A stretch of 64,000 bases of DNA. Origin: Pythium myriotylum. Taxonomy: Eukaryota > Oomycota > Peronosporomycetes > Pythiales > Pythiaceae. The position numbers were made by a program, and so were the translations under genes. Where the stretch lies: NCBI GenBank assembly GCA_023091665.1, contig JALJCQ010000008.1, positions 1,364,001-1,428,000 on the forward strand, written 5' to 3'. Below, piece after piece: positions 1 to 10,527 of this stretch. The number at the start of each line of letters is the position of its first letter. Within the stretch, counting starts at the first letter, position 1. The notes beneath the pieces are model-generated. The model was not told the DNA's origin. It made no database searches and saw nothing but the letters and a program-made list of their open reading frames with translations.

Positions 1-1241
1 AGATATCCGGTGGCATAGTCCACAGATGTACGCGCTTGTAGTTCTCCATCCGTCAAGGTCTTGGCAAGTCGGAAGAAGGAAGCACGGGACACCAGCTTCG
101 ATGACGCAGTGGTTACTGTTGGTGGCGCAGTGGATGCTGGTGGTGGAGTACTAGATGCTGTTGGCTCCACCTCACCGGAAGGTTGAGTCGAGTGAGCGTC
201 CTTGTACTCTCTGTAGATGAGCTCGATATTCTTCTTTCGCAAAATCGATGGCACACCGTGTTTTGAGCCATCAAGTTGAATGCTTTTCGTACCCCAGGAG
301 AGGTAAGACACGTTCTCAAATGAAAGAATCCAGCGAATAGCCACGTCGACCTTGATCTGATCAAAGCGCTGACGAGACTGCCTTGCATTGTCTAATCTTC
401 CATTGATCTGAAGCACATCCTTGTCAGCTCGGGACTTGGCGTACGTGGTGTGCCCAATCTTCAAAGCCGGGATAGTCTTTGATGCCTCATCAAGTTGCTT
501 CTGCGTGAACGCGCTACACAAGCTGGCTCGAAGAATTCGACGCTCCTGTGATCCCTTTTTGGTCGCAGCCAATGCGGTACCAAGCTGGTCAAGAAGTTTG
601 TTAGCTGACTGGCTCTGCTTCATTGATTCGTAGAACCAATCCAAAGACACTTTGTGTGCCTCTCCGCACACTATACGAGCAATAGATCCCAGCATAGCAC
701 GATAGACGGCTGCCACCTTTTCGCAGCGCTTCTGATGATGTGGAGAACTCGCAGTAACCGGGTGCCAGAACGAGGGATCACATCGTTCCTCTATTGATAT
801 CAGCTTCTTCGGAACACTACCTTGAATACGTAGAAACGAGACGAGTTCTGCGTAGCTGGTGTTTGCCTGCTGTTGGGGTGTTGAAATTGAAATTGGAATT
901 GGTGGATCAACGTACACAACAGACTGCGCTGCCCGAAGAAGGCGATGTGCGCGTTGAGTCTGGCGCTTGGGTCTACCAGGAGGGTTCCTCTTCTTGGCAT
1001 GGCGACAGCAAAGGCTGCACTCCATGCATCCTTCGTCAGCACATCTTGGCGCTTCACATGAGCACGTGACCGTTGGCGGCGTCAGCAAAATGACACGTCT
1101 TCGACGGACTTGGTTCAACGGCGTTCGAAGAGGAGAGTCAAAGTTGAGACGGACGGCGATGTCTTGCGGGGTAGTCGACAGCTGACGCGAACGACGTAAA
1201 GGTGTTTGCAGAGATTGCGTGTTAATAGCCGTCGCCACCCG
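1..1241 (-). CDS. Cysteine-cluster protein of unknown function, 3' end off window
   Basis: The minus strand stays open from a TAG at 1242-1244 to the left edge, about 413 codons, with coding-like composition. Reading N to C, there is an arginine-rich stretch (..QVRRRRVILL..), a dense cysteine cluster (CSC..C..C..C..C..CCRH near 965-1060), a basic GRPKR patch, a helical middle (..WFYESMKQSQSANKLLDQL..), a segment rich in charged and aromatic residues (..VDVAIRWILSF..YLSWGTKSIQL..), a Thr/Pro linker, and ..SRASFFRLAKTL.. at the edge. No ATG lies upstream of the cysteine cluster, so either an upstream exon is missing or translation starts at an internal ATG near 1030. I do not recognise a named domain. 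From memory it resembles large families of uncharacterised, possibly transposon-linked proteins in several eukaryotes; that link is inference only. Confidence 0.55.
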
Positions 1242-2511
1242 CTACGCGGGCGGTTTTTCACTGGAGGTCATGGTTGTGGGGAAAACAGAAGTATTCAATC
1301 TAGGGAATGGCGTGAGTGTGTCCACTGATCACTGAAAGATTTCCCTGAATTGACAATGTTGGCCGTATTCGCACTGGTCTCGTCCTCACCCACAGAAGTC
1401 TCGAAGAGATCTCGCAAATTGCTCTGTGACATGGCGCATCGTGGAGTTGGTCATGCTAAAAACCGTGTCGACGACTCGATCTAGCGTGGTTCTCACCAGT
1501 TCCAGCGCCCCACTGGGCAACAAAAACACAGCGAAAAGCCACAAAAACACAGGAAAGACCCCAAAACCTCAGGAAATGCCTTGACACAGGTATCTCTTGT
1601 GGTGTAGCACTCGGGAGATAGTCCCCTCCGCTTCAATATGGGACTATCGACAAAAAAGATCGTGAACTCAGGTCATTTTGTGAGTGATTTTAACCGTGAG
1701 GAAAACGACTCAGGCAACGCCTGCTTTTGTCAGAAGACATTCGAATGGATAAGATTTGATTTTAGGCCAATCATAAAAAGGTAATTGATGCATGAGAGGA
1801 GAAGCGGTTAGGTCTTTTGAAAAATGGTGCTTTGATTGGCTGAATAATCATCGATTCGATTCAAGAACCCTTCCCAAAACGATTCGATTGGGGCCTTCCT
1901 CCGTATTTTAACCAATGAAAAGTCCGGATTTGCATGACGGCTTTGGAGGCGACGACATGGCTTCCCGACAAAACGCGCTTACTTGGTTGTAGATTTTCTT
2001 GGAGCCCTGCTCTGGCGCGCAAATCACGGGCTTTTGGAGAAACTCATCGACGAGTTGATCGTACATCATCCACGAATAGTTTTTCTCCTTGTGGGTGGTT
2101 GACAGTGGCAATGCTCCTCGGGGTGGAGACCACCGCTTGATGTGTGCGCGTTCGCGTCAGTTTGCTTTCGCGTCTTGGCTGAGACTGGGCATTCTATTCG
2201 TTTGAAAACATCACCGCCGCAAATACTAGTATCGTCAAAGCACTCTCTGCATCTCTTCTGTCTATTTCTGACCACGTATTCCGATTGATATTTTCTGTGA
2301 GCAAACTTGCCAGGGCGACAGAGTGCGTTTCATCCTTTTCAATATTCTGCAGCCCATGTTTAGACGTGCGGATGCAAATAGCAAAACAATCCCGAAACGT
2401 GGACGGGAAACTGACGGCTGGTGGGGGATGATGTCGACGTGCCACTTCCAAAGACCCATCGGCGCTGATCGAAGAGCTCATAAGTTCTGATCCAAGACCC
2501 AATTCACGCGC
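1242..2511. other. Intergenic, no gene seen
   Basis: No convincing coding frame on either strand. The only structure noted is a bulged GC hairpin followed by five T at about 1231-1256 (ACCCGC...GCGGGC), at the 5' edge of the preceding open frame. The stretch near the right end should hold the promoter of the gene starting at 2512. Confidence 0.4.
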
Positions 2512-4990
2512 ATGGAGACAAAGGAAGAAACGACCAAGGATCCGCCTGACTCTCCAAAACAGGCGAAGTCTGATGCCCCGGTTCGGAAGAAGAAGTTGAC
2601 GAACGCCCAACCAATGCTCCTCGGCTTCGCGCTTGTTGTGCTGATATGTCTCGGGTGGGCCATTTGGCTGATCATTCTTTCAGTGTCGCCTCAGCATACG
2701 ATCAACTTCATCATGAAGACTGCTGACTTCGATTACGGCACTTTCTGGCATCTGAGTGATGCGTCACCGGTCGTTGTGGGTGTGGGAGTGGCTGGGCTTA
2801 CGGGTGTCGCGTGTGGGTACATCGCGCTCCTGGTCAAGACTGCAGGGCTTGTGCGTGCAACTGAGCGGAAGCAGTACCGAGCAAAAAGTGGCGATGGCAT
2901 CACACGATTCCAGGCTAAAGTTGCGAATGCCATGAAGCCTGGAGGAAAAGAAGACCTCGCGAAGGACGTGGCTATCAAAACAGACAGCCTCAGACAGCTG
3001 TCCAGGTCGTTCAAGAACCGTGCTAACTCCCTCGCACTGGAAGCTCTTGACCTCGAGAGTACCACACGGCGAAATATTGTACGTGGGCACATTGTTGGAT
3101 GATAGCACGTTTTGTGTGACTTGGAAACCTATAGCACGCAGTCATTAAAGTGGTTGACTTGCTCATCCAATGCGTCTTCCTCGCTCAGCTCCTTGACGCG
3201 GGCATGCCGATCGAACTCATCGGAATCTTTGCGGCTACTGTCTCGCTGAACGCTTTTGTCAGTTGTATCTTTCTTATCCAATCATACGACAACTGCGGAA
3301 GAGCTCAGACACTTCTGGACACACTGTACGTGATTTTATTGCGCAGGAAAGCATTCCTCTGTTGATTTTCTGGCTCAAACGCAGTAATTCCATGCCATAG
3401 CTTCGACTTCATCGTGAGCGTTGCGTTCCCACTGATCGTCTTAGCCTTTTCACTCTGTTCGTTCACGTTCGATCGTCGTGTGTTCGCAATAAACCAAGAG
3501 GTGTTTCCACCAGGATTCTTCGAAGCCAACGCTGCTGTGATCGCCGATCCCGTCGAGGTCAACACTATCCACCAAGCCCTAGACTCGCTTCGCATCGACT
3601 CGGTGCTCAAAATCTTCACCCGTGTCGGCACAAATCTCGCCTTGTGCCGCCGGTGCTTTGGCCTGTTCGAGTTACTGGTGAAAAAGCGCGCTGGATTTGC
3701 GACACATCCGAACGTCTACCCCAAGAAGCATAGGCTATTCAGCGCCATCTTCTTCTTTTTGACAGTTGCGATCGTTGTGGGCACAGAGGAGAGTGTTCGC
3801 ACGTCCTCAGCTGCGTGTGCTCCGTTTCCTGAGTGCGTTCAAATATCAAGGCGGTGGATTTGGCGTCACGATGATCCCCAACACTGTCCTTGCAGGACTG
3901 TGATCGACCGCAACACCACTATCGCAACGTACGCCGAATGGATGCAACCGATTAATCTTACGGACAGGATTGCGCAGCTCGCAGCATCCGGAGACCTTAC
4001 AACGATTGATCTTGTGAACCGTGCATTTGAAATTCCTCCTGATTTGAGGCGATGCAAAGGACTCAAACATCTGTGAGCATCGAGAAAATGCCCCAGTTAG
4101 TACCGTTGCTAATGATGAATGGCCTCTTCCTCTTCAGATCTCTCTACTATACGCACACGCACACACTTCCCGACTGGTTCGAAGAATTTACAAGCTTGGA
4201 GTTTTTGTACGTCTGAGACAGCCATGCATGATTGTAAACTTGACAGAAATGCTATTGTAGGCACATCGAAGGCAAGTCCATGAGCGAGTCCCTGCAATCT
4301 TTACCTGACTCCGTCTTCGATCATATGCCCTCGCTGAAGTTCATTCATCTTGCAGTGCATGCACTACCCAAGCTGCCTTCGTTCAAAGGACTCGTTGGAT
4401 TGCAATCCTTAACCCTCGCCGTGCTTCCAGCAGTTACTAGTCTGCCAAACTTTGATTCGATGCACAAGCTTGAGATGCTCGCAATTCCGGCAAACCCTTC
4501 CCTTGAGACCATTCCAGATCTGACAAGGGTACTTCACCTGCGCTCGCTCAGTTCGTCGGACCGTGGGCAATTCTGCTGCAACGGCTTTCTCGGTCCTGAT
4601 CGCTGCAATCTTAGCCATTCGATGTGTCGCTACAGTGCCTTGAGGGGAGCGCCAGCATTGACGCAGTGTCTTCCTGCTGATCGCGTCGCGACCCCTGCAA
4701 CTCGCGCCTACTTCGACAAGTTCAAGACGACTGCGTGCTATGGAGAAGCTCTCAAGCCTGGCGAAGACAAGCTCCCGCCTACCCCTGAGGAAATGATCCA
4801 GTGCAATGGCACGATGTACCGCGCTTGCATTGTACCAGGTTACAACGGCTCCGCAATGTGCTACAATGCTCGCTGGATGGCTGTGGCGTGCGATCCGAGT
4901 CCGTTCGCGATCGAAATGCGACGCAAACAAATCGCGCGGGGCGTGGGCGAGCCGTGCAACAAGGACTACGAGGCCTGGCTCGGGTGCTGA
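2512..4990 (+). CDS. Membrane protein with leucine-rich segment and C-terminal WLGC motif (5 exons)
   Basis: Five exons fit GT-AG rules and keep phase: 2512-3082, 3142-3325, 3401-4072, 4138-4206, 4261-4990. The N-terminus is cytosolic and charged, followed by a hydrophobic segment (..LLGFALVVLICLGWAIW..), more TM segments around residues 80-110 and in exons 2-3 (..IELIGIFAATVSLNAFVSCIF.., ..FPLIVLAFSLC..) and one near 3750. Exons 3-5 encode leucine-rich-repeat-like units (..CKGLKHLSLYY.., ..FTSLEFLHIEG.., ..MPSLKFIHLAV.., ..LVGLQSLTLAV..). A cysteine-rich C-terminal module ends exactly in WLGC. This layout is that of the oomycete WLGC family, whose biochemical role is unknown; the extracellular Cys-rich end suggests a cell-surface receptor or adhesion protein (inference). 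Exon 3 uses the second acceptor (3399-3400) because the first, at 3383-3384, would give an early stop. Confidence 0.85.
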
Positions 4991-5484
4991 GGGTAAGAAT
5001 GCTGCATTACGAGCACTCGATCGCAGTAACGTAGGTTTGCATACATTGTACACTGCATGTGGCTTGAATTAGGTTCGAAAGTGCACTGGAATGAAATCAT
5101 TTTTCTCTTGGAGAGCTCAGGGTAGTTTCGTTTTCAGTAGTTGGCGCGTTTCCAAACGCCGAGCCCGTTGGTATGGAGCAAAGATGGCACTTCATCCAGT
5201 CAGTGATGATCTTCAGTGCTCAAATATTCTTCAGGCACGCTATCTCAGTGTGACAGGATTCCACGCCGTGATGGTTTGATGGTTGAGTTGAAGCCAGATA
5301 TGGTCAAGTCCGTCGTCTTAAGCTAGTTGTCTAGTATTGGTGATATTGCATTGGTGAGCTGTCTAGAAACACAAAACGCCACCGCGTCATGACTACTTTA
5401 GAAGTGATGTTACAACCCGTGTTGGCCTGTCTCTGTCCATATCACAACGGTCTCCGATACCGAGCAAGCCCGCCATTGACCACC
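4991..5484. other. Intergenic
   Basis: Lies between the WLGC gene and the next start. No feature recognised; the 3' UTR and the promoter of the 5485 gene must fall here. Confidence 0.4.
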
Positions 5485-6480
5485 ATGTCGCTGCTGCCGC
5501 TGCGCCCGCTGCCCGTGAACGACGCGCCCGCCGGCGGCTTCGTCATCCGCGTTGAGATGCGCTCGACGTCCGCGTCCATCTACGTGCGGCGTCAGGACGA
5601 CAAGAAAACCTGGTGAGTCATCAGTTGACCCCGTGAGGAGCTCCGCTCACGGCGACTTCGGTTGCGCAGGTCGTGCAAAGTCAATTCAATCCAGGAGATC
5701 CTCGCGCCGTCGCAGCAGGCGCGGCAGCTGGACCTCATCGCGGTCGTGGCGTGTCTCTACCACGGTGTGGGCTTCGATTCGTCGGTGGCCGACGCGTTCG
5801 CGGGCGGTCCGCTCGAGCTCACGCGGCGAGAAGTCGCATTTTTCCAACCGGAGACCTGGACGGACGACAGCTATCGACTCACGACCCGGATTGCTATCCA
5901 CGGCGCGGTGGCTGCACCCGTGGCAGCGTCTGTCGCTCCCGCCGACCACGCGACCCACGAGAACGGCAGCGTCGTCGCGGTCCCGATTGCCGAGATTCAA
6001 GATGAGGACATCGTGTTCGGCTTCCACTTCTCGCCGTCCTCGGCTTCCATTGACCTCGTCCCGAAGTACATGCCCGATGCGAAGAATATGGCTGAGTGTC
6101 TTCAGCTTCTTGGAGCGACGTTCCCGAACTCGTTCTTGAACTGGATGAGCGGCTCGAACAAGGACTTCGTGCGACCGATAAAGGACGGGGTCGTCGTGAA
6201 GGGAGGTGCGTTGATAGAGCTGACGCTTGAAATCGTGCATCCCAAGGGACCAGCTTTGTTCGTCGCGTCAGTTGGCGCTGTTATGGTCAAACCTACCAAC
6301 TCTTGCACACACGAGCATGCACTAGGCAGCACACTATACCACACTGTGATCCAATTTTCTGGAGTGAAAGTCGCGCCAAAAGATCTGATTCAAGTGGCTG
6401 TACTCCCCGGATCTGCCTGCGCTCTGGCGGGGACAACTCTATCTCTTCGTGAGCTCTCGCGGATCCACGATTGGATGTGA
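5485..6480 (+). CDS. Conserved hypothetical protein (2 exons)
   Basis: The ATG at 5485 follows ACCACC, a good eukaryotic start context. Exon 1 (5485-5612) ends in a split Trp codon at a GTGAGT donor; exon 2 (5670-6480) starts after GCGCAG and restores the frame, giving about 312 residues. The sequence begins with proline-rich MSLLPLRPLPVN, then ..GGFVIRVEMRS..SIYVRRQDDKK... The exon 2 part is a soluble, mixed beta-rich protein (..EDIVFGFHFSPSSASIDLVPKY.., ..GALIELTLEIVHP.., ..HTVIQFSGVKVAP..). No signal peptide or TM segment. Codon use in exon 1 and early exon 2 is strongly GC-rich compared with the 3' half. I do not recognise the family. Confidence 0.75.
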
Positions 6481-7313
6481 TAGAATATAAGATATTTGTG
6501 CTGTGTGTCTTGGCTGCACACAATACAAGGGATGTCTCCAAACTTAACTTCACCCCACTAAGACTTAGCTTCACCCACCCGCCCCCCTCTCCTCCTCCCC
6601 CTTTACTTCCTTCCTTGCAGTAGTGTTCTCACCTAATTGCACACGTACTTCCATGTATAGAGCCGCCTTATTCTTCCGCGACACTCTGAGAAAGTATCAA
6701 GTTACTTGAGTAGTGCGCTGACATCTCCCGAGCAAAGTACAAAACCTCCATGATGTACGGACGTGTTCCACGAGCATAAGCGACCACGGATCAAACCAGG
6801 ATCATAGTGATCGCGTGTCGGCAGACCGTTGGACATTCAGGGAGCTTAGATAAGCCTCGCTTGACTTCGTGAACTCGAAGAACATCGCTCGGAATGTCAA
6901 CTGGTCCAAATCGACTCCACTAGGCGCCGTCGTCCCTTTCCCTGAGGGTGGACAAGAAACGCGACCAGTAGCGACCCGCCAGGCCCAATAATTGAGACGT
7001 GACGAGGTAATAAATGGAACAACGATTCGATTTTTTTCTCGCTTCCCGCAAATTCCCTCGCGTGTCTGCGACGCTTCCCCAAGGCTTGGTTTCCTTGCTG
7101 CTTGGGCCAAGCAGCAAGGAAACACGCAGCACTGGCGTTCGCCATTAGCGAATGATGCTTCTTGCGAAGAAGAATTCGATGAGCACGATTACCTCTACCT
7201 TGATGTCGACAGTGTTGAGCTCGATGGATCGTGCGAGTCTCTAGAGACACGCACATGGAATTCTCCACGCCCGCAAAGAGTTGTGGGTTTCCACGGACGA
7301 TCATTTCTCAAAA
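6481..7313. other. Intergenic with a perfect palindrome
   Basis: No gene recognised. There is a C/T-rich tract near 6570-6610 and a perfect snap-back palindrome at 7089-7123 (listed separately). The right end is the promoter region of the secreted-protein gene. Confidence 0.4.
7089..7123. repeat. Perfect 17-bp palindrome, 1-nt centre
   Basis: GTTTCCTTGCTGCTTGG is followed by a single G and its exact reverse complement. It lies about 220 bp upstream of the secreted-protein start and is not flanked by an obvious element. Confidence 0.9.
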
Positions 7314-7328
7314 CTCATTCCCAATCCG
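7314..7328 (+). promoter_or_regulatory. Initiator-like motif of the crystallin-like gene
   Basis: CTCATTCCCAATCCG fits the pyrimidine-rich oomycete initiator (TCATTYY followed by CA). It sits 16-30 nt upstream of the ATG at 7344, which implies a very short 5' UTR. Confidence 0.45.
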
Positions 7329-7343
7329 ACACCGTTATCAGTT

Positions 7344-7790
7344 ATGCTCAAGCTCATCGCAATCGCACTCTCATTTGGCTGTCTCGTGGCCACGGTGCGA
7401 GCTTGGGAAGGCACAGTGACGCTATTCGACGACACCAACTTTCACGGCGGCAACTACATCTTCCATGTGAGCGAAACACAAACGTGCTACAACGTCGACG
7501 GCTGCTTCGGGGACCGAGCGAGCTCGATCAAATGGGCCGGCGTGCCGATAGGCGGCAACTTTAGCGACGGCGCCCTAATCTTTTTCTACGAGAAGCCCGA
7601 CTGCAACAAATTCGCGAGCGGTGACTGGCCCAACGCTTCACGAGGCAAAGTGCGTGGATGGCGAGTAAGCGAGCCGTATCCACCGCAGGACCTTGGCTAC
7701 GACGGTCTCGACAATATGATCTCATCACTTATGATCTGGGAGTCTTCGGGCACGGCTGAGCGGTATCGAGATGCGTGTTGGCATGGTTGA
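7344..7790 (+). CDS. Secreted beta/gamma-crystallin-like (I36 inhibitor-like) protein
   Basis: 148 residues from the ATG at 7344, the start that opens with a classical signal peptide (MLKLIAIALSFGCLVATVRA, cleavage likely before W). The mature part begins ..VTLFDDTNFHGGNYIFHV..CYNVDGCFGDRASSIKW.., the Greek-key pattern of beta/gamma-crystallin and family I36 peptidase inhibitor folds (xxLYxxxNFxGxxYxF and DRASSxKW). Four cysteines are spaced as in an extracellular disulfide-stabilised protein, plus a fifth near the C-terminus (..DACWHG). A second weaker Greek-key half covers ..GALIFFYEKPDCNKF..NMISSLMIW... Single exon. Likely secreted to the wall or apoplast, where such folds inhibit proteases or bind calcium; the exact role is inference. 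Confidence 0.75.
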   Translation: MLKLIAIALSFGCLVATVRAWEGTVTLFDDTNFHGGNYIFHVSETQTCYNVDGCFGDRASSIKWAGVPIGGNFSDGALIFFYEKPDCNKFASGDWPNASRGKVRGWRVSEPYPPQDLGYDGLDNMISSLMIWESSGTAERYRDACWHG

Positions 7791-8726
7791 TAAGCGACTT
7801 GGAGCACCAAACGCTGTTGATAACAACGGATAAATATGAAAACACAAGATCATATCGAATTGTCACATAGTGCCGCAATCCTCTTTGCACTGTTTCGCTC
7901 GTGAAAACCTCGCCGAATTTTCTCACAGACGGCTGGAAGTAAACCACTGTGCAACTATCGAGCCGCTTAAAAACTCCTCATGAGAATAAGCAATCTTCCG
8001 TTGTGAATTTGACTGGGCGGCACAAATACTGGATACCTTCGCCTCGACTCGAGCGTAGCGTACTCGACATTGTGTTGTTTGATCGCCACTGTCAAAGTCA
8101 GAGCCATGTTCCTCCATTGACCGTAGTGGGATTGATTGGAAAGACTTCTCAAAACGTCATGCTGTCATCGGTACCATTACGACTGTACACACACACCGAT
8201 GACGCGGTGATAGACGTCTGCAACACTGTGAATACTGAGCTCCATTTGGAGAGAAGCACGAGTTATAGGTCTTTGCTCTTGGTTCAAGATCTTCATATTC
8301 ACTCGTCAGGTCAGGCTTTGAAATGACCCGGTTACTTTGCTTGGGAGCACCATCAAAATATTTTACTCCGATTTTTACTTGCTGTTGATGTGCATCTCGA
8401 TCGCACCCATAAATATGCAAGTGGCTTCTCGTGTCTTGGAGGTAGCGTGCCAAGAAACTCGGATGTAGTGAGTTCGTCATTCCTGGAAGCCATTGGGCAG
8501 CAAACTCGGGGAAGCTGGGAGGATGCAAATATACTTGTTGAGCCTAGAATAGTTGCGCTTGACAGTGAGAGTTCGAATGAAATCAGTTGGGAGTTGCTAT
8601 CCCCAACTCTTTGGTTCCTTGCAGACAAGTAAGTCGAGATAATCGAATGTCAGACGGGTAATCGTCTTGACTGTCTCATGTGGAGTAGCGAAACTAACGA
8701 GACCGAGAACGAGTCGTATCAGTGGT
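7791..8726. other. Intergenic, convergent
   Basis: Lies between the secreted-protein gene and the 3' end of a minus-strand gene. Short open frames on both strands show no recognisable product or consistent coding composition. Confidence 0.4.
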
Positions 8727-10136
8727 TCAGTAGACGATTAGGCTAGACAGACAAAGTCCACTCGCATGCGCTGACACAATTCCAGAGGCCCACCGTGAGA
8801 AATGTTCTGCGTCACGTTCAACGGTTTCACCGAGGGGAACACCCAGTCTTACTTCAATCATGACACTCAATGAATCTGTAACGACTTCGAATACCATCTG
8901 CGTCGCCCAGCTCAAGAAGAGGCGATAGGAAGTCAATCTTGTCTGGGTGAAAGGAAGATCAATCGAAGCGTTTTCGGCGAGGATACCCAGGAAGAGTGTT
9001 ACCACGCCGATACCAGAATACTCTGCGGCCATTTCAGCGATAACACTAGCTGCGCAGACTCGAAGGTGGAGACGTTTCCAGCTCTGAAAGCCTTCCTCCA
9101 ATTCCAGGATTCCCTGGCGAATAAGAGTGTCGTCTGCATGAGGATTGCGGACGATAAACTCTTCGGTCGCTTGCTTAAGTTTCCTCCTCTCGATTCTAAT
9201 GATCACCAGATCGACGCCCACAGACATGACTCGCATCAATATTTCAATCATACTGAGCACCGCGCATGCTATGTGTAGTGGCAAAATCGGCTGGACACAC
9301 AATAAAGCCATCCGGAGTTGAATCTCAACATGGAATATCGGTGCTGCGACCATGAAGAACACATTTCGAATCCCTTGTACGCGGGTTTTCGTTACGAATA
9401 CTCTTGCGACGAGTGCGACAGACTTCTTGAGCACAGTGTCACCGACGGTAAAAGTTGCAAAAGGTATAGGTGAGTCGAGACGGAGACGACGGGCTACAGT
9501 GATGTACTGAACGGCCACCATAGCTGCAAGGGTCGAAGGAACACTTGTCAGCACAGCACGCCGAACTTTCGATTTTCGAGACCGCGGAGATTTCGTACGC
9601 TTGGCTGATGCTGGTGATATAATAGATGCACTTGCTGGGAGCACCTGGACCTGTTTTGACTTGGCGCGTTTTAGGGCGTTCGAAATCAGACGGATGCCGC
9701 CAAGCATGAGGAAGATACACATCAATAACGAGTGTGCGTTATATGGAACAAGCGGAACGCCAAGACTAAGCAATCCGGCAGTGGATGCGCCTGCTGCAGC
9801 AGTGAACGCGGCGATCGTGCTCCACGAAGCCTGTGCGGTTCTCCACGCACTCCTGCAAACGGACGCATCAGTTAAAGCCAAGGCTGTCGTCTTCGCGCTT
9901 CTTTGCGCTCCTCGCACAACGAAAACCGCAAGTGAACATAGCCCTATGAGTCCGAAGAAGATCGAGTACACGACGAGACACACGACAAAGCCCTGCAGCG
10001 ACTTGTGATCCAAGTGGTTGTTAAACGGATTGCCAAAGCTAAACGCCGTCACGACGAATGCCGCAGCAGCATTGGCGATGATTCCAAGAACCGCCATCTC
10101 TCTCATCACGATCTTGGTCGCTCGCCAGCTCGACAT
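8727..10136 (-). CDS. Multi-pass membrane protein of unknown function
   Basis: Single-exon frame of 469 residues, ATG at 10136. Hydrophobic segments appear at about residues 14-32, 46-72, 105-128, 133-150, 200-215, 265-285, 290-325 and 370-395, separated by a basic loop (..AKRTKSPRSRKSKVRR.., about residues 175-192) and a charged helical region (..RIERRKLKQATEEFIVRNPHAD..). This is consistent with about eight TM helices. No transporter, channel or receptor signature is visible. Divergently arranged with the Rrs1 gene, sharing a promoter region of about 390 bp. Confidence 0.75.
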   Translation of the reverse strand: MSSWRATKIVMREMAVLGIIANAAAAFVVTAFSFGNPFNNHLDHKSLQGFVVCLVVYSIFFGLIGLCSLAVFVVRGAQRSAKTTALALTDASVCRSAWRTAQASWSTIAAFTAAAGASTAGLLSLGVPLVPYNAHSLLMCIFLMLGGIRLISNALKRAKSKQVQVLPASASIISPASAKRTKSPRSRKSKVRRAVLTSVPSTLAAMVAVQYITVARRLRLDSPIPFATFTVGDTVLKKSVALVARVFVTKTRVQGIRNVFFMVAAPIFHVEIQLRMALLCVQPILPLHIACAVLSMIEILMRVMSVGVDLVIIRIERRKLKQATEEFIVRNPHADDTLIRQGILELEEGFQSWKRLHLRVCAASVIAEMAAEYSGIGVVTLFLGILAENASIDLPFTQTRLTSYRLFLSWATQMVFEVVTDSLSVMIEVRLGVPLGETVERDAEHFSRWASGIVSAHASGLCLSSLIVY

Positions 10137-10527
10137 TGATGGACTTGCGTCGTGGGCTGGCTCTTCACCCGTGGCGGCAATCGTCTGACGGTCTCAGGAG
10201 TCGAACCGAGCTATATTATTGAGGCGTCCCATGGAGAATCTCGTCCTGGCCAACTGGCCGAGCCAAGAATAGCGAGTTGGTCCGCGCTGCTCACGTCGAC
10301 GACGCTCGACAGACCATCCCACGGACGTCAACGTCTTCCATTTGCCTTCCTCGGTTTCTCGAGCGACTCATTCCTGAAGCTCACTTGCCATATAATTATT
10401 CTGATTGGCTGATATTCAACAGCATGCTGATTAAATCTATATGATTGGTCAAAAGTAGCTCGCATTGCGTTGGTTGGTCGGTCTCGTCAGGAGCTCCGTG
10501 CCTCCAAGCGACAGAGAACCATTGGCC
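10137..10527. other. Shared divergent promoter region
   Basis: Separates the start codons of the multi-TM gene (minus) and Rrs1 (plus). AT-rich around 10390-10450. No discrete element is called with confidence. Confidence 0.45.

Noticed and set aside
1231..1256. Bacterial-type terminator hairpin followed by T-run
   Set aside because: The genome is clearly eukaryotic; the stem has a bulge and no functional context, so it is only noted as a hairpin.
4409..5053. Long minus-strand frame opposite the WLGC gene
   Set aside because: Mirror frame of the real exon 5; the plus strand has clear LRR and WLGC signatures and splice sites.
10150..10220. tRNA-like T-loop (GGTTCGACTCC) on the minus strand
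   Set aside because: No matching acceptor, D or anticodon stems around it; it lies in a promoter region and the flanking bases do not pair.
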